From: an uncultured Bacilli bacterium
GTDB taxonomy: Bacteria; Bacillota_I; Bacilli_A; RF39; UBA660
DNA: 62,337 bases
NCBI GenBank assembly: GCA_934148015.1
Contig: CAKPCU010000005.1
Coordinates: 1-62,337 of the forward strand
Reading direction: 5' to 3'
Positions within the stretch are counted from its first letter, which is position 1; each line of letters opens with the position of its first letter. Under the pieces are notes generated by a model. The model was given only the letters and a program-made list of their open reading frames with translations, did not search any database and was not told the DNA's origin. Positions 1-8,832 of the stretch are shown in pieces. A program made the position numbers and the translations under genes.

Positions 1-1
1 A

Positions 2-1090
2 TGGACTAAAGATGGTCGTAAATATAAATATTATTGGAATGAAAAAGATAAAAACGGAAAATGGAAAAAAAGTTTTTATAAAGCATATAAAACTAAATTA
101 GATGCGATGAATGCTGAAAGAGAGTTTTTAAATAGTAAGGTTGAATTTGGTGGAGATATGGATATGACATTTGGTACACTAACCGACCAATATATCGAAT
201 CTCAAAAAAATAAAGTTCGAAGAAGAACAATGGAAACATATTTAAAAAGAAGAAGATATTTTGCTGATTTTGAAAATGTTAAATTAAAAGATATGGATGG
301 AAATCTATATCATAAATTCCAACAAGATTTATGGAATAAACCTATTAAGTGTTCTACTAGAAATGATGTTCAAAAATTTCTTAAGATTATTCTTAATTGG
401 GGAATGAAAATGTATGATATTAATTTAATGCGTTTTTATAAAAAAATAGAGTTCTTTAAAGACCCTAATGAAATGAAAGTAGAAAAAGATGTTTACACTT
501 TTGAAGAATTCCAAAAATATATAACAGGAACTACTAGTTTAAATGATAAAACAATGTTTGAAATGTTATATTATTGTGGATTACGTCGTGGTGAAGCAAG
601 AGGTCTTCAATGGTCTGATATTGATTGGAATAATAAGTTAGTATCTATTACTAAACAAGCTAATAGTGTTAAGGATAGTCAAAAATATTATGAATTAACT
701 CCACCTAAAACATCTAAAAGTATCAGAACCTTACCTCTTACTGATGTCTTATATAATGATTTAGTAGATTTATACAATGAAAAAAAGAAGTACTATGGCT
801 TCAATGACAAATGGTTTATCTTTGGTGAACACGATCCATTAACTTTCGGTATGATGTCTAGAATTAATGGTAGGATTGCTAAAAATGCAGATATCCGAAG
901 AATTCCACTACGCTCTTTTAGACATAGTTGTGCTTCTTTACTAATAAATACTGGTCAACCTGTAACAACTGTATCAAAATATTTAGGACATGCTAGTACT
1001 AAAGAAACATTAGATACCTATGCTCATATGTTTCCTAATAATCTAACTGATGTAAAAAATACTATGGATAATTTAAATCTAAGTATTTAA
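2..1090 (+). CDS. Tyrosine recombinase (phage/ICE-type integrase), 5' end cut by window edge
   Basis: The frame is open from base 2, so the first ATG at 107 is not the real start; about 35 upstream codons (W-T-K-D-G-R...) look like the strand-rich arm-DNA-binding domain of phage and ICE integrases. A SAM-like core-binding domain follows, then the catalytic domain with Arg in CGLRRGEARGLQW, a Lys region (PPKTSKSIRTLPL), YLGHAS and the Tyr nucleophile in LDTYAHMF. In the HxxR box the first His is replaced: the sequence reads LRSFRHS, with codon CGC where CAC would restore it. The gene points to the right-hand end of an element whose body lies left of the window. Family call is firm; activity is uncertain because of the His to Arg change. 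Confidence 0.93.
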   Translation, partial: WTKDGRKYKYYWNEKDKNGKWKKSFYKAYKTKLDAMNAEREFLNSKVEFGGDMDMTFGTLTDQYIESQKNKVRRRTMETYLKRRRYFADFENVKLKDMDGNLYHKFQQDLWNKPIKCSTRNDVQKFLKIILNWGMKMYDINLMRFYKKIEFFKDPNEMKVEKDVYTFEEFQKYITGTTSLNDKTMFEMLYYCGLRRGEARGLQWSDIDWNNKLVSITKQANSVKDSQKYYELTPPKTSKSIRTLPLTDVLYNDLVDLYNEKKKYYGFNDKWFIFGEHDPLTFGMMSRINGRIAKNADIRRIPLRSFRHSCASLLINTGQPVTTVSKYLGHASTKETLDTYAHMFPNNLTDVKNTMDNLNLSI

Positions 1091-1108
1091 ATAAATTCAA
1101 ATAAAAAA

Positions 1109-1157
1109 AATATTTAGTATCTAAAAACTAATATTTGGTATCTAGTATGGTATCTAG
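1109..1157. repeat. Iterated repeats downstream of the integrase (possible arm or att sites)
   Basis: AATATTTAGTATCTA at 1109-1123 recurs as AATATTTGGTATCTA at 1130-1144 (one mismatch, 21-bp period), and GGTATCTAG appears a third time at 1149-1157. Spaced short repeats just past an integrase stop codon are typical of integrase arm sites at an element end. The second copy of the att core would lie outside the window, so the attachment site itself is not proven. Confidence 0.45.
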
Positions 1158-1195
1158 ATAAATCAAAAATAGTTAAAATCCCTTATAAACAAAAG

Positions 1196-1236
1196 TATTT
1201 CCCTCTTTCGAGGGGAATTCAGGGGAAATATTTTTT
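1196..1236 (+). terminator. Terminator after the integrase
   Basis: TATTTCCC (1196-1203) pairs with GGGAAATA (1223-1230), followed by TTTTTT. The loop contains a smaller alternative hairpin (CCCTC-TTTC-GAGGG). Confidence 0.6.
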
Positions 1237-1265
1237 AGCACTTAAATCATTTTACAATCTAATTC

Positions 1266-1736
1266 TTACATCCACTTAAAAATATGTCTTTTTCTTTCTT
1301 TATAAACAAATAATTTATTAGTTATATAGTTATACATAAACATAATTAGAGATGCTAATACTTTAGCAGTCATATTACCTATATTAAATTCTTTAATTAA
1401 TAAAAACAATATAAATGAATCTAATGGAAAACCAATTGCTCTTATAATTACAAATGATATAGTTTGCTCTAACCTATCTTTTCTTCTAATTGGTTTATAA
1501 TTAAATACTTTTCTATTCCAAAAGAATAATACTGTAAATGAAATTGCATAAGATAAAAAGTTTGCTAACAAATAATTACCCTTAGTTATTAAATTAACTA
1601 AATAAAACACTAAGTACAAAATGCACGTACAAACAAATGATACAAAGCAATACTTAATAAATATTTCATTCTTACAATAAAACTTTTCTAACTTGCTCTT
1701 TCTTTTAAATAACCCTTTATTTTTCTTTTTAAACAT
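1266..1736 (-). CDS. GtrA family membrane protein
   Basis: 156 residues: a basic N-terminus, then four hydrophobic segments including FVSFVCTCILYLVFYLVNLI, ANFLSYAISFTVLFFWNRKVF, a third around FVIIRAIGFPLDSFILFLLI and a last one ending YNYITNKLFVYK. The FLSYAISFTVLFFWNRKVF stretch and the YNYITNKLFVYK end are characteristic of GtrA/DPMS-like small proteins, which are thought to help move polyprenyl-linked sugars across the membrane for glycan or wall decoration. No glycosyltransferase partner is adjacent. It stands alone between the integrated element and the sporulation sigma gene, with its own upstream spacer. Confidence 0.85.
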   Translation of the reverse strand: MFKKKNKGLFKRKSKLEKFYCKNEIFIKYCFVSFVCTCILYLVFYLVNLITKGNYLLANFLSYAISFTVLFFWNRKVFNYKPIRRKDRLEQTISFVIIRAIGFPLDSFILFLLIKEFNIGNMTAKVLASLIMFMYNYITNKLFVYKERKRHIFKWM

Positions 1737-1793
1737 ATTTTTAATACTTCCTTCAAACCAAAGATAATTATATCATAAATTTGCCAAAAATAA

Positions 1794-1825
1794 AATGATA
1801 GCACATAAACTATGCTACCATCCTA
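1794..1825 (-). terminator. Terminator after the sigma factor gene
   Basis: On the minus strand GATGGTAGCA pairs with TGCTATCAT (one G-T pair and one bulge) around a short loop, then TTTTATTTTT. It overlaps the end of the sigma gene. Confidence 0.55.
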
Positions 1826-2490
1826 CTTTTCATCTTAGTTAATGCCTTTTTTTCTAATCTTGATACATATACTTGATTTACGCCCATTAAAGAAGCTACT
1901 TCACTTTGTGTTAAATTATTATAATATCTATTAATAACTAATTTTTTCTCTTCATCAGATAAATAAGAAAAAGCCTCTTTTAAATCAAGCATCATATCAT
2001 TATCAATCATCTCTTTTTTAGCTGTAACATCTAATAAAGTCATCTCTTTATCTTTAGAGTTTATTTCTTCATCTAAACTTCTAACGCTTTTATTAGATAA
2101 CATATCAAGAATTTCTATTACTTTAGCCTCACTAATTTCTAAAATAGATGCTATATCACCTACAGTTGGATAATATCCTCTTACTTCGTAGTGTTTTTGA
2201 ATATATTCATTAATCTTTCTACCAAGCCTTATCATATCTTTACTTAATTTAAGTGCTTTATTTTTCCTTACAAAATCACTTATTTCACCTAGAATAAAAC
2301 TATATGCATAAGTAGAAAACTTACTACCAAGTGATGGATCGTACGTTTTTAAAGCTTTTATAATAGCTTTTGTACCTTCCTGATACAAATCTTCAATATC
2401 AGCATAATCCTTATACTTCTTACAAATAGAATATATCAAATTACTATTTTCTTTAATTATTTTATTCATTTCATGCGAATTAACTATCAT
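1810..2490 (-). CDS. sigF: Sporulation-type RNA polymerase sigma factor (SigF/SigG/SigB group)
   Basis: 226 residues with sigma region 2 (YADIEDLYQEGTKAIIKALK, then SKFSTYAYSFILGEISDFVR), region 3 (YEVRGYYPTVGDIASILEIS) and a region 4 helix-turn-helix (LTQSEVASLMGVNQVYVSRLEKKAL). Size and layout match the short SigF/SigG/SigB group with no region 1. It begins one base after the stop codon of a SpoIIAA-like gene, which argues for SigF, the first forespore sigma factor. The SpoIIAB anti-sigma kinase that normally sits between the two is absent. The ATG has only a weak SD inside the upstream gene, suggesting translational coupling. SigG is possible but less likely given the neighbour. Confidence 0.85.
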   Translation of the reverse strand: MIVNSHEMNKIIKENSNLIYSICKKYKDYADIEDLYQEGTKAIIKALKTYDPSLGSKFSTYAYSFILGEISDFVRKNKALKLSKDMIRLGRKINEYIQKHYEVRGYYPTVGDIASILEISEAKVIEILDMLSNKSVRSLDEEINSKDKEMTLLDVTAKKEMIDNDMMLDLKEAFSYLSDEEKKLVINRYYNNLTQSEVASLMGVNQVYVSRLEKKALTKMKSRMVA

Positions 2491-2808
2491 CTATATCACA
2501 ACCCTTTCAAATACATTTAGTTCGTTTTCTAAATTAACTAATGATTTAAGTTCTTTTATCTCACCACCAAATAAAAAGAATTGTCCATCTGTTTTATTTA
2601 TTATCCTTCTTAATTTTCTAATTTCTTTTATCCCATTTTGTGATATATCTTCTAAATTATTAACATTTAATACAACGTATTTTATCCCTGTCTTTATAAT
2701 CACCTCCTTAACTTCATTATCAAATATTTTAATGGCATCATCATCAAATATTCCATATAATCTAACAAATAATATGCCACGCCTAAACTCCATTAATGCT
2801 TTAAGCAA
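2491..2808 (-). CDS. spoIIAA: Anti-sigma factor antagonist, STAS domain (SpoIIAA-like)
   Basis: A small STAS protein with the strand-helix pattern LFVRLYGIFDDDAIKIF, YVVLNVNNLEDISQNGI and QFFLFGG. The Ser in DIS aligns with the Ser of SpoIIAA that is phosphorylated by SpoIIAB, so the switch residue appears kept. The longest frame begins at 2826, but a perfect AGGAGG (2816-2821) lies inside it and points to TTG at 2808 with 7-nt spacing, giving 105 residues, close to the usual length. Its stop abuts the SigF ATG. In B. subtilis this protein releases SigF from SpoIIAB; here no SpoIIAB gene lies between or beside them. Confidence 0.82.
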   Translation of the reverse strand: MLKALMEFRRGILFVRLYGIFDDDAIKIFDNEVKEVIIKTGIKYVVLNVNNLEDISQNGIKEIRKLRRIINKTDGQFFLFGGEIKELKSLVNLENELNVFERVVI

Positions 2809-2849
2809 TTTAATTCCTCCTAGCATTTATATTTAATCACTTTTGTATG

Positions 2850-2880
2850 CAAAAAAAAAGAGCTTCGACAATAGCTTACA
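2850..2880 (-). terminator. Possible terminator between gpsA and spoIIAA
   Basis: On the minus strand a short AGCT...AGCT hairpin is followed by nine T. The stem is only four or five pairs, so it may be weak or partial. Confidence 0.4.
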
Positions 2881-2892
2881 AAAAGAAAACTA

Positions 2893-3867
2893 TTATTTCT
2901 TATCTCTTAAAAAAGTTACTAAATCATTTGCATCTTTACCATTAAATACTATATCATAAATAAGACATATAAAAGGTGCATTTATGTTTTTCTTCTTTAT
3001 TAAATCATATACTGATTTTAAAGTATAAACTCCTTCTACAGTATTGTTATCTAAATACTCTTTTAATTCTTTTGTAGATTTACCTTGACCTATCATTTTA
3101 CCAAAACTATAGTTTCTACTACTTTCTGATGAACATGTAAGAAGTATATCACCAATTCCTGCAAATGATAAAATAGTTTTTTCATTGCCCTTTAATTTTC
3201 TAATTAATATTCTAACATCATTTATGCTTTCTGTTAAAAACATAGCTTTAGTAGATTCTATTATATTCATACCACTTAATATACCAGATGCAACTGCTAT
3301 TACATTTTTCATAGTACCACATAATTCTACCCCAATAAAATCTTTAGTAGGTCTAATTTTTAATATGTCACTTTCTAAAGATTTAATAACATCATCTTTT
3401 GTATATCTATTAGTTGCAGCAAGAGATAAACCTATCAAACCATTACTAGCCATATCTTTAGCAAAGGAAGGCCCTGATATAGTACATACCTTTTTAGTTT
3501 TAAGTACATCTTTTACTATATTACTAGCAAATAAATTACTTTCTCTATCAATTCCTTTAGATGCAATTACAATATGTTTATCTTTAATATAAGGTTTTAT
3601 TTCTAAACAAACACTTTTTAAATACTTTGTTGCAACAGCTAAAACAACTATATTACTACCATCAAGTGCCTTTTCTATGTTGGTTGTATATAAAATATTA
3701 CTTGGCATCTTAACGTTTTTTAAAGCTTTCTCATTCATTTTTGTTTTTGTTAAAATATCTATTTCTTCTTTAACTATAGACCAAATAATTATCTTATTTT
3801 TATTATAATTAAATCTTAGAGCAAGTGCTAGGGCATAAGAGCCAGCACCTAATATTGTTATATTCAC
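2893..3867 (-). CDS. gpsA: Glycerol-3-phosphate dehydrogenase [NAD(P)+]
   Basis: Reduces dihydroxyacetone phosphate to sn-glycerol-3-phosphate, the backbone for phospholipids. Rossmann motif GAGSYALALA at the N-terminus, then IVIASKGI, TISGPSFA, the catalytic-lysine region VELCGTMKNVIAVASGI and the substrate-site stretch AGIGDILLTCSSESSRNYSFG, all in family order; length is normal. Two in-frame ATGs lie upstream (3879, 3873), but the SD-like GGATGGTGAT run best serves the GTG at 3867, which also starts the protein right before the first beta strand. Transcribed away from the plus-strand gene at 3973. Confidence 0.95.
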   Translation of the reverse strand: MNITILGAGSYALALALRFNYNKNKIIIWSIVKEEIDILTKTKMNEKALKNVKMPSNILYTTNIEKALDGSNIVVLAVATKYLKSVCLEIKPYIKDKHIVIASKGIDRESNLFASNIVKDVLKTKKVCTISGPSFAKDMASNGLIGLSLAATNRYTKDDVIKSLESDILKIRPTKDFIGVELCGTMKNVIAVASGILSGMNIIESTKAMFLTESINDVRILIRKLKGNEKTILSFAGIGDILLTCSSESSRNYSFGKMIGQGKSTKELKEYLDNNTVEGVYTLKSVYDLIKKKNINAPFICLIYDIVFNGKDANDLVTFLRDKK

Positions 3868-3972
3868 AACCATCACCATCCTAACATAATAATTATATCA
3901 TAATTTACACTTAAAAATGTAATTATATGAAATAATTTATTTATAGTGTATAATACTTAAGAAGAGGTTTTT

Positions 3973-5592
3973 ATGAAAAGAAAAAAAGTATTATCGACTA
4001 TATATTCTATAATTATTACTATGTTCATAATTATAGGAACTAATTTTATTTTAACTGGCAATTTTAAACCGATTACAATGCACCCTATTTTGTTTTTAAT
4101 ATCATCAGGGTTACTATATAAGATAATTAATGAAATAACAATTCATCTATATGATAAGTTAGATGAAAAAAAGATGCAGAATTTAGATACAAAGAAAAGT
4201 AAATTTAATACTTTACTTAAAGAAAAGCCATTTATTTTTTCACTTATATTTATATTACTTTGCTGGCTTATATATTTAATAGCATTCTATCCTGGAATAT
4301 TATCACCAGATCCTAGCTATCAAATATTACAGTATTTTGGCATAGATAATAAGTATTCTTACTACTCTATATTAATAGATAAAAGTGTTATTTTAACCAA
4401 TCATCATCCTGTTATTCATACTATTCTTTTAGGTTCTTGTATAAAGATAGGTATTAAATTATTTAATAGTTTTAACACAGGACTATTTATATATACATTA
4501 ATTCAAACATTTATATTAGCAGCTACCTTATCATATACAATAAAATTTATGAAAGAAATAAACGTAAATGAAAAGTATAGAAAACTATGTCTATTTATAT
4601 ATGCATTAGTTCCAGTATTTCCTCTTTATGCACTTTCACCTGTTAAAGATGTTATATTTGGATGTTTAATAATATTATATGTTATATCACTTTATAAGTT
4701 TATAAAAAATAAATGTAGTATGAATGTTAAAGACATAGTAAGAGAAATTATACTTATCATATTAATTATGTTATTTAGAAATAACGGATTTCATGTTGTT
4801 TTATTATCATTTCCATTTTTATTTTTAACTAGTAAGAAAAACTTAAAAAAATACTTATTAATCTTTTTAGTAGTTATATCATTTTATTTTTCATATAATA
4901 AAGTTATATTGCCACACTTTAAAATAACAAATGGTAGTGTAAGAGAAATGTTAAGTGTACCATTTCAGCAAACAGCAAGATATGTAAAAGAACACAAAAA
5001 TGAAGTAACTAAATCTGAAAAAAAAGCAATTGATAAAATACTTGATTATGATACTATTGATAAAAGATATAATCCTAAATTAGCAGATCCAGTAAAAAAT
5101 AAATTTAATAGATATTATACTAATAATGATTTAAAAAACTATTTTAAAGTATGGTTTATAGAGTTAAAGAAGCATCCTATAACATATATAGAAGCTACTA
5201 TAAATAATACTTATGGATATTTTTATCCTGTTGAGACAAATTGGTATGTATATATTATACCTAAAAAAATTGTAAATGATTTTGGATTTAACTATAGTTT
5301 TAATAGTTTATACATTTTAAGATATGTACTAAGTGCTATAGCATTAGTATTTCCATATATACCATTTATTGGACTTTTTGTTAATATTGGTTTTAATACT
5401 TGGATTTTATTATTTATGTTATCTTATCTTTTATATAAGAAAAATTATAAAAGTATTATATATATACTCCCATCCTTAATACTATTATTGGTATGTTTTG
5501 TATCACCTGCTAATACATATTTTAGATATGCTCTTCCAAATATATTTTTAATGCCTACACTATTTTCTATGTTTATTAAAGAAAAAAGATAA
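3973..5592 (+). CDS. Multi-spanning membrane protein, DUF6020-like
   Basis: 539 residues with about a dozen hydrophobic segments. The region FYPGILSPDPSYQILQYFG, a downstream HHPVIHT motif and SPVKDVIFG match the DUF6020 family of Bacillota membrane proteins, which resemble GT-C glycosyltransferases in layout (acidic residue in the first outer loop, polytopic core). Function is not established; a lipid-linked glycosyl transfer is only a guess. SD GAAGAGG precedes the ATG. It is the only plus-strand gene in this stretch and ends 8 bp from a convergent neighbour, sharing a terminator. Confidence 0.72.
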   Translation: MKRKKVLSTIYSIIITMFIIIGTNFILTGNFKPITMHPILFLISSGLLYKIINEITIHLYDKLDEKKMQNLDTKKSKFNTLLKEKPFIFSLIFILLCWLIYLIAFYPGILSPDPSYQILQYFGIDNKYSYYSILIDKSVILTNHHPVIHTILLGSCIKIGIKLFNSFNTGLFIYTLIQTFILAATLSYTIKFMKEINVNEKYRKLCLFIYALVPVFPLYALSPVKDVIFGCLIILYVISLYKFIKNKCSMNVKDIVREIILIILIMLFRNNGFHVVLLSFPFLFLTSKKNLKKYLLIFLVVISFYFSYNKVILPHFKITNGSVREMLSVPFQQTARYVKEHKNEVTKSEKKAIDKILDYDTIDKRYNPKLADPVKNKFNRYYTNNDLKNYFKVWFIELKKHPITYIEATINNTYGYFYPVETNWYVYIIPKKIVNDFGFNYSFNSLYILRYVLSAIALVFPYIPFIGLFVNIGFNTWILLFMLSYLLYKKNYKSIIYILPSLILLLVCFVSPANTYFRYALPNIFLMPTLFSMFIKEKR

Positions 5593-5625
5593 ATGTTCTT
5601 CTATAATGAGTAATTTATCTTTTTT
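5583..5625. terminator. Bidirectional terminator between convergent genes
   Basis: AAAAAGATAAA (5583-5593) pairs with TTTATCTTTTT (5614-5624). A- and T-runs on both sides let it serve both strands. It overlaps the ends of both genes. Confidence 0.65.
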
Positions 5626-7172
5626 AATGAATTAGTATTAAAACTTACCTTCTTTGTAATTCCTGCACCATTATTTGGTTTATAATGAGAATATACTAAG
5701 TCTATAGAAAATAAGAAAACTAATATAACACATAAAATCAATTTCAAATTAGGCGATATATTACTATACAAATTATCTATTAATGGAGCAAAAATATAAG
5801 TAAAAGCACAGCCTCCAAGTCCAAATACTATTAATCCTTCAAGGCATACTCTTCCGTTTATATTAAATACATAACTGCTATAATCCCACCATTTCATATG
5901 TTTAAAAGTTTCTAAATACCAACCTGTAAAGTATTCTACAAAGCCACATAAAATAAATGCTAAGGCAAACGTTAATATAGGATTATTTCTAAATGGTTTT
6001 AATAATATAAGTACAAAAAGACCACCAAAACCATATATAGGAAGCCAAGGGCCAAACATAGTTCCTTTATTAATAAACTTTCCATAATTAACTAAGCCAA
6101 TAGTAACTTCCCATATCCAACCAACAAAAGCAAATGTAAAAAATAATAATATTAAACTAGTAATGCTATAATCTCTATTATAATTTAAAGAATCTATTTT
6201 AGTATAAGATGAAAATCTATTTTTTATTTCTTCTTCTGGGTAAACATCATATGTAGCTTTACCATCTAACAAATTATCATTTAAAAGATTTATATTATAA
6301 AGGCTCTTATCTTTAGATATTTTTCTTATATTCATATAAAACGCTGAATATATAGCTTCTCTATAGGCATCAAAATAAAATACATTACTTAATTTAAATG
6401 TTAGAATACTAAGTATATGCCATGGTATAAAGGTAAACTGTAGCAAAAATAATTTCCATTTATAACCCATCATCATCTCTTTTGATAACTTAATAGCATC
6501 CTTTGTTTTAATATTCGGATTTTCTGCTAATATATATGGAACTAAAAAGTAAGAATAATACTTAATAACACCACCAATAATAGTTAGTCCCCATAAAAAT
6601 AAATATATATTTTTAACTAGCACGCTAAAAGATGTATGAAGTATTTTTTTTATTTTATAAGTAAATACTAACTTTTCAGCCCGAGTATTTTCATAATTTA
6701 CCTTTTCTATAAAATATCTAGATTTCCCTACCATAATTGGATATTTTATAAATATTAAATAAGTAATATGTATTATAAGTAATAAAGCTAAAATAGATAT
6801 AATTTTATAATTTCTTTTAAAAATAATTTTATTAACAGAATTTAAAAATCCTAAGAAAAATGACTTTGAAGATGTAAACTCATTTATTATAAGTGATGAT
6901 ATATCTTTTTCCTTTTTTCTAACAATTTCTTCTTTTTTATTAATATCTTTTGCACTATCTATTACAATTTCATTTATTAATTTAGAATTAGATTTATTTC
7001 CTTTTTCAAGCTCTTTTATTGTATAAGAATTCTTATTACTATCATTTATAGAAGATATATAAGAATATCCTCCATTTATAATTAGTAAAGAAACAAATAC
7101 AACTATTATATTTCTAAAATAGTGTTTTTTAACCATTTTTCTTGCTTTAGCTTTAATACTTTTAAACTTCAT
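5601..7172 (-). CDS. Membrane protein: DUF975-like N-terminal half fused to CmpB-like (PF06541) C-terminal half
   Basis: 523 residues. The first 300 carry an N-terminal anchor, a charged linker and a DUF975-like section (SFSVLVKNIYLFLWG, ENPNIKTKDAIKLSKEMMMG, FYFDAYREAIYSAFYMNIR). From about residue 330 come the hallmarks of the putative ABC-transporter type IV (CmpB) family: GWIWEV, NKGTMFGPWLPIYGFGG, CGFVEYFTGWYLE, KMWWDYS-like MKWWDYSSY and GRVCLEGLIVFGLGG. A stand-alone member of the second family is at 11903-12439. Nineteen bases from the upstream ABC1 kinase gene, so probably one transcript. Substrate unknown; no ATPase is nearby. Confidence 0.75.
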   Translation of the reverse strand: MKFKSIKAKARKMVKKHYFRNIIVVFVSLLIINGGYSYISSINDSNKNSYTIKELEKGNKSNSKLINEIVIDSAKDINKKEEIVRKKEKDISSLIINEFTSSKSFFLGFLNSVNKIIFKRNYKIISILALLLIIHITYLIFIKYPIMVGKSRYFIEKVNYENTRAEKLVFTYKIKKILHTSFSVLVKNIYLFLWGLTIIGGVIKYYSYFLVPYILAENPNIKTKDAIKLSKEMMMGYKWKLFLLQFTFIPWHILSILTFKLSNVFYFDAYREAIYSAFYMNIRKISKDKSLYNINLLNDNLLDGKATYDVYPEEEIKNRFSSYTKIDSLNYNRDYSITSLILLFFTFAFVGWIWEVTIGLVNYGKFINKGTMFGPWLPIYGFGGLFVLILLKPFRNNPILTFALAFILCGFVEYFTGWYLETFKHMKWWDYSSYVFNINGRVCLEGLIVFGLGGCAFTYIFAPLIDNLYSNISPNLKLILCVILVFLFSIDLVYSHYKPNNGAGITKKVSFNTNSLKKINYSL

Positions 7173-7190
7173 AAATACTTCTTACTCCTT

Positions 7191-8738
7191 TTAATACCCT
7201 TTATGTATATGATCAAATAGCATTTTCATAAATAACCATACTGATAATATAATAATTAATACTATTATTATAATTCTAAGCGTTTCATTTTGTTCGCTGC
7301 TAAGAGATAATATCAAACTTGCATCTATTATACCAATTATAAGTTCATGCAGCAACTTTTCTATTTTATCTACTGCATTATTAGATGCAGACATTTCAAA
7401 TTTTATTTTATTATCACCATTATTAATTGTTTTAAAAAATGTTAAAACTTCATTTGGTATATTTATTAAACTCTTAGTATTTTTAATGGCACTGCTTCCC
7501 ATTTCTAATATTTTACTTTTATCTATTATTTTTTCATTATTAGATTTTATATGATTAACAAGTACACTAGTTAAACTAAGATTAGGATTTAAACTTGAAA
7601 GAGTTGCTTCTATTATAATTATTCCCCTAATTAACATAGTTACATCTTTATCTAAAATTAAGTTATTTTCTTTAAGCATCAAAAACATATCTGATACAAA
7701 TTTTGTAATATCTATTTCATTTAGATTTGAAGAAGCTGATGAAGTTAGAATAGTTGATATATCTTTTTTTAATTTAAACATATCAACATCGCCTGTTTTT
7801 TCGCACATAAGTGTAAGAATTTTAGATACTTCATAATAATCTTCTTCTATTATTTTCATGATGCAATCGTTAAGTAACTTCTTATTTTTTTCCTTTAGCG
7901 TTCCCATCATACCAAGATCAATATATGTAATAGCATTTTTTCTAATCATAATATTATCTGGATGTGGATCTGCATGAAAAAATCCATCATTAAGAGCTTG
8001 TTTTATATAATTATCACTTAAAATATAGCTAATTCTTTCTAAGTCATAATCTTCTTTTTTAAGAAGCTCTATATTATCTAATAATATACCATCTACATAT
8101 TCCATAACTAAAACTTTATTAGTTGAAATATTACTATATACTTTAGGAGATGAAATATTATTATCATTCATATTCAACTTTTTAAATTTAATTAAGTGAT
8201 CCTTTTCTATATTAAAATTACTTTCTTCATATGCAACTTCTAATATTTCATCAAGTACTTTATTAAGATCAATTATTTTTATTAATTTATTTAAGTGAAG
8301 AGTCTTAATAGCTTTTTTCATTAAAGAAACATCAATACTCATTTGTTCATATACGTTTTTCTTACATACTTTTATTACTACTTTTTCTCCATTTTTTAAA
8401 GTTGCTTTATGTACCTGTGCAATAGAGCCAGCACCTAAAAGTTCATCTATACTTTCAAATACTTCATCTTTATTTTTATATTCTAAATCTAAAATAGAAT
8501 TTATTTCTTCTTTACTTATTTGTTTTACGTTACTTCTTAATTTAGATAAAGCTTCTATATAATTTTTTGGAATTATATCTATCCTAGTAGATAGTATTTG
8601 TCCTATCTTTATAAACGTTGGTCCAAGTTCTTCTATAATACTGCATAATTTATCTGGAGTTATACCCTTTTTTAAATCATACTTTAATAATATTTTTACT
8701 ATTTCTTCAAGTCTTTCAGTCTCTCGTTTTTTATTCAT
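7191..8738 (-). CDS. ABC1/UbiB (AarF) family atypical kinase
   Basis: 515 residues. Shows the UbiB signature: KxGQ in TFIKIGQILSTR, the Ala-rich loop equivalent GAGSIAQVHKA, the Lys of VVIKVCKK, the catalytic HADPHPDN and the metal-binding IDLGMMG. Two C-terminal hydrophobic helices (LIIGIIDASLILSLS and IIIIVLIIILSVWLFMKML) anchor it in the membrane. Relatives support quinone synthesis or lipid homeostasis; with no quinone genes here, a lipid or envelope role is more likely, but that is inference. SD GGTGAAATAA before the ATG. Upstream member of a two-gene unit with the DUF975/CmpB fusion. Confidence 0.9.
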   Translation of the reverse strand: MNKKRETERLEEIVKILLKYDLKKGITPDKLCSIIEELGPTFIKIGQILSTRIDIIPKNYIEALSKLRSNVKQISKEEINSILDLEYKNKDEVFESIDELLGAGSIAQVHKATLKNGEKVVIKVCKKNVYEQMSIDVSLMKKAIKTLHLNKLIKIIDLNKVLDEILEVAYEESNFNIEKDHLIKFKKLNMNDNNISSPKVYSNISTNKVLVMEYVDGILLDNIELLKKEDYDLERISYILSDNYIKQALNDGFFHADPHPDNIMIRKNAITYIDLGMMGTLKEKNKKLLNDCIMKIIEEDYYEVSKILTLMCEKTGDVDMFKLKKDISTILTSSASSNLNEIDITKFVSDMFLMLKENNLILDKDVTMLIRGIIIIEATLSSLNPNLSLTSVLVNHIKSNNEKIIDKSKILEMGSSAIKNTKSLINIPNEVLTFFKTINNGDNKIKFEMSASNNAVDKIEKLLHELIIGIIDASLILSLSSEQNETLRIIIIVLIIILSVWLFMKMLFDHIHKGY

Positions 8739-8801
8739 TTATTTCACCTTCTTATTCTATAAAAATTATACCATAATAAATTAAATAAAACAAAAAAAAA
8801 T

Positions 8802-8832
8802 AATAGACACTAAAACCAAATTAATGTCTATT
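8802..8832 (-). terminator. Terminator at the end of the 8828 gene
   Basis: AATAGACA (8802-8809) pairs with TGTCTATT (8825-8832); on the minus strand it is followed by ATTTTTTTTT. Confidence 0.6.
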
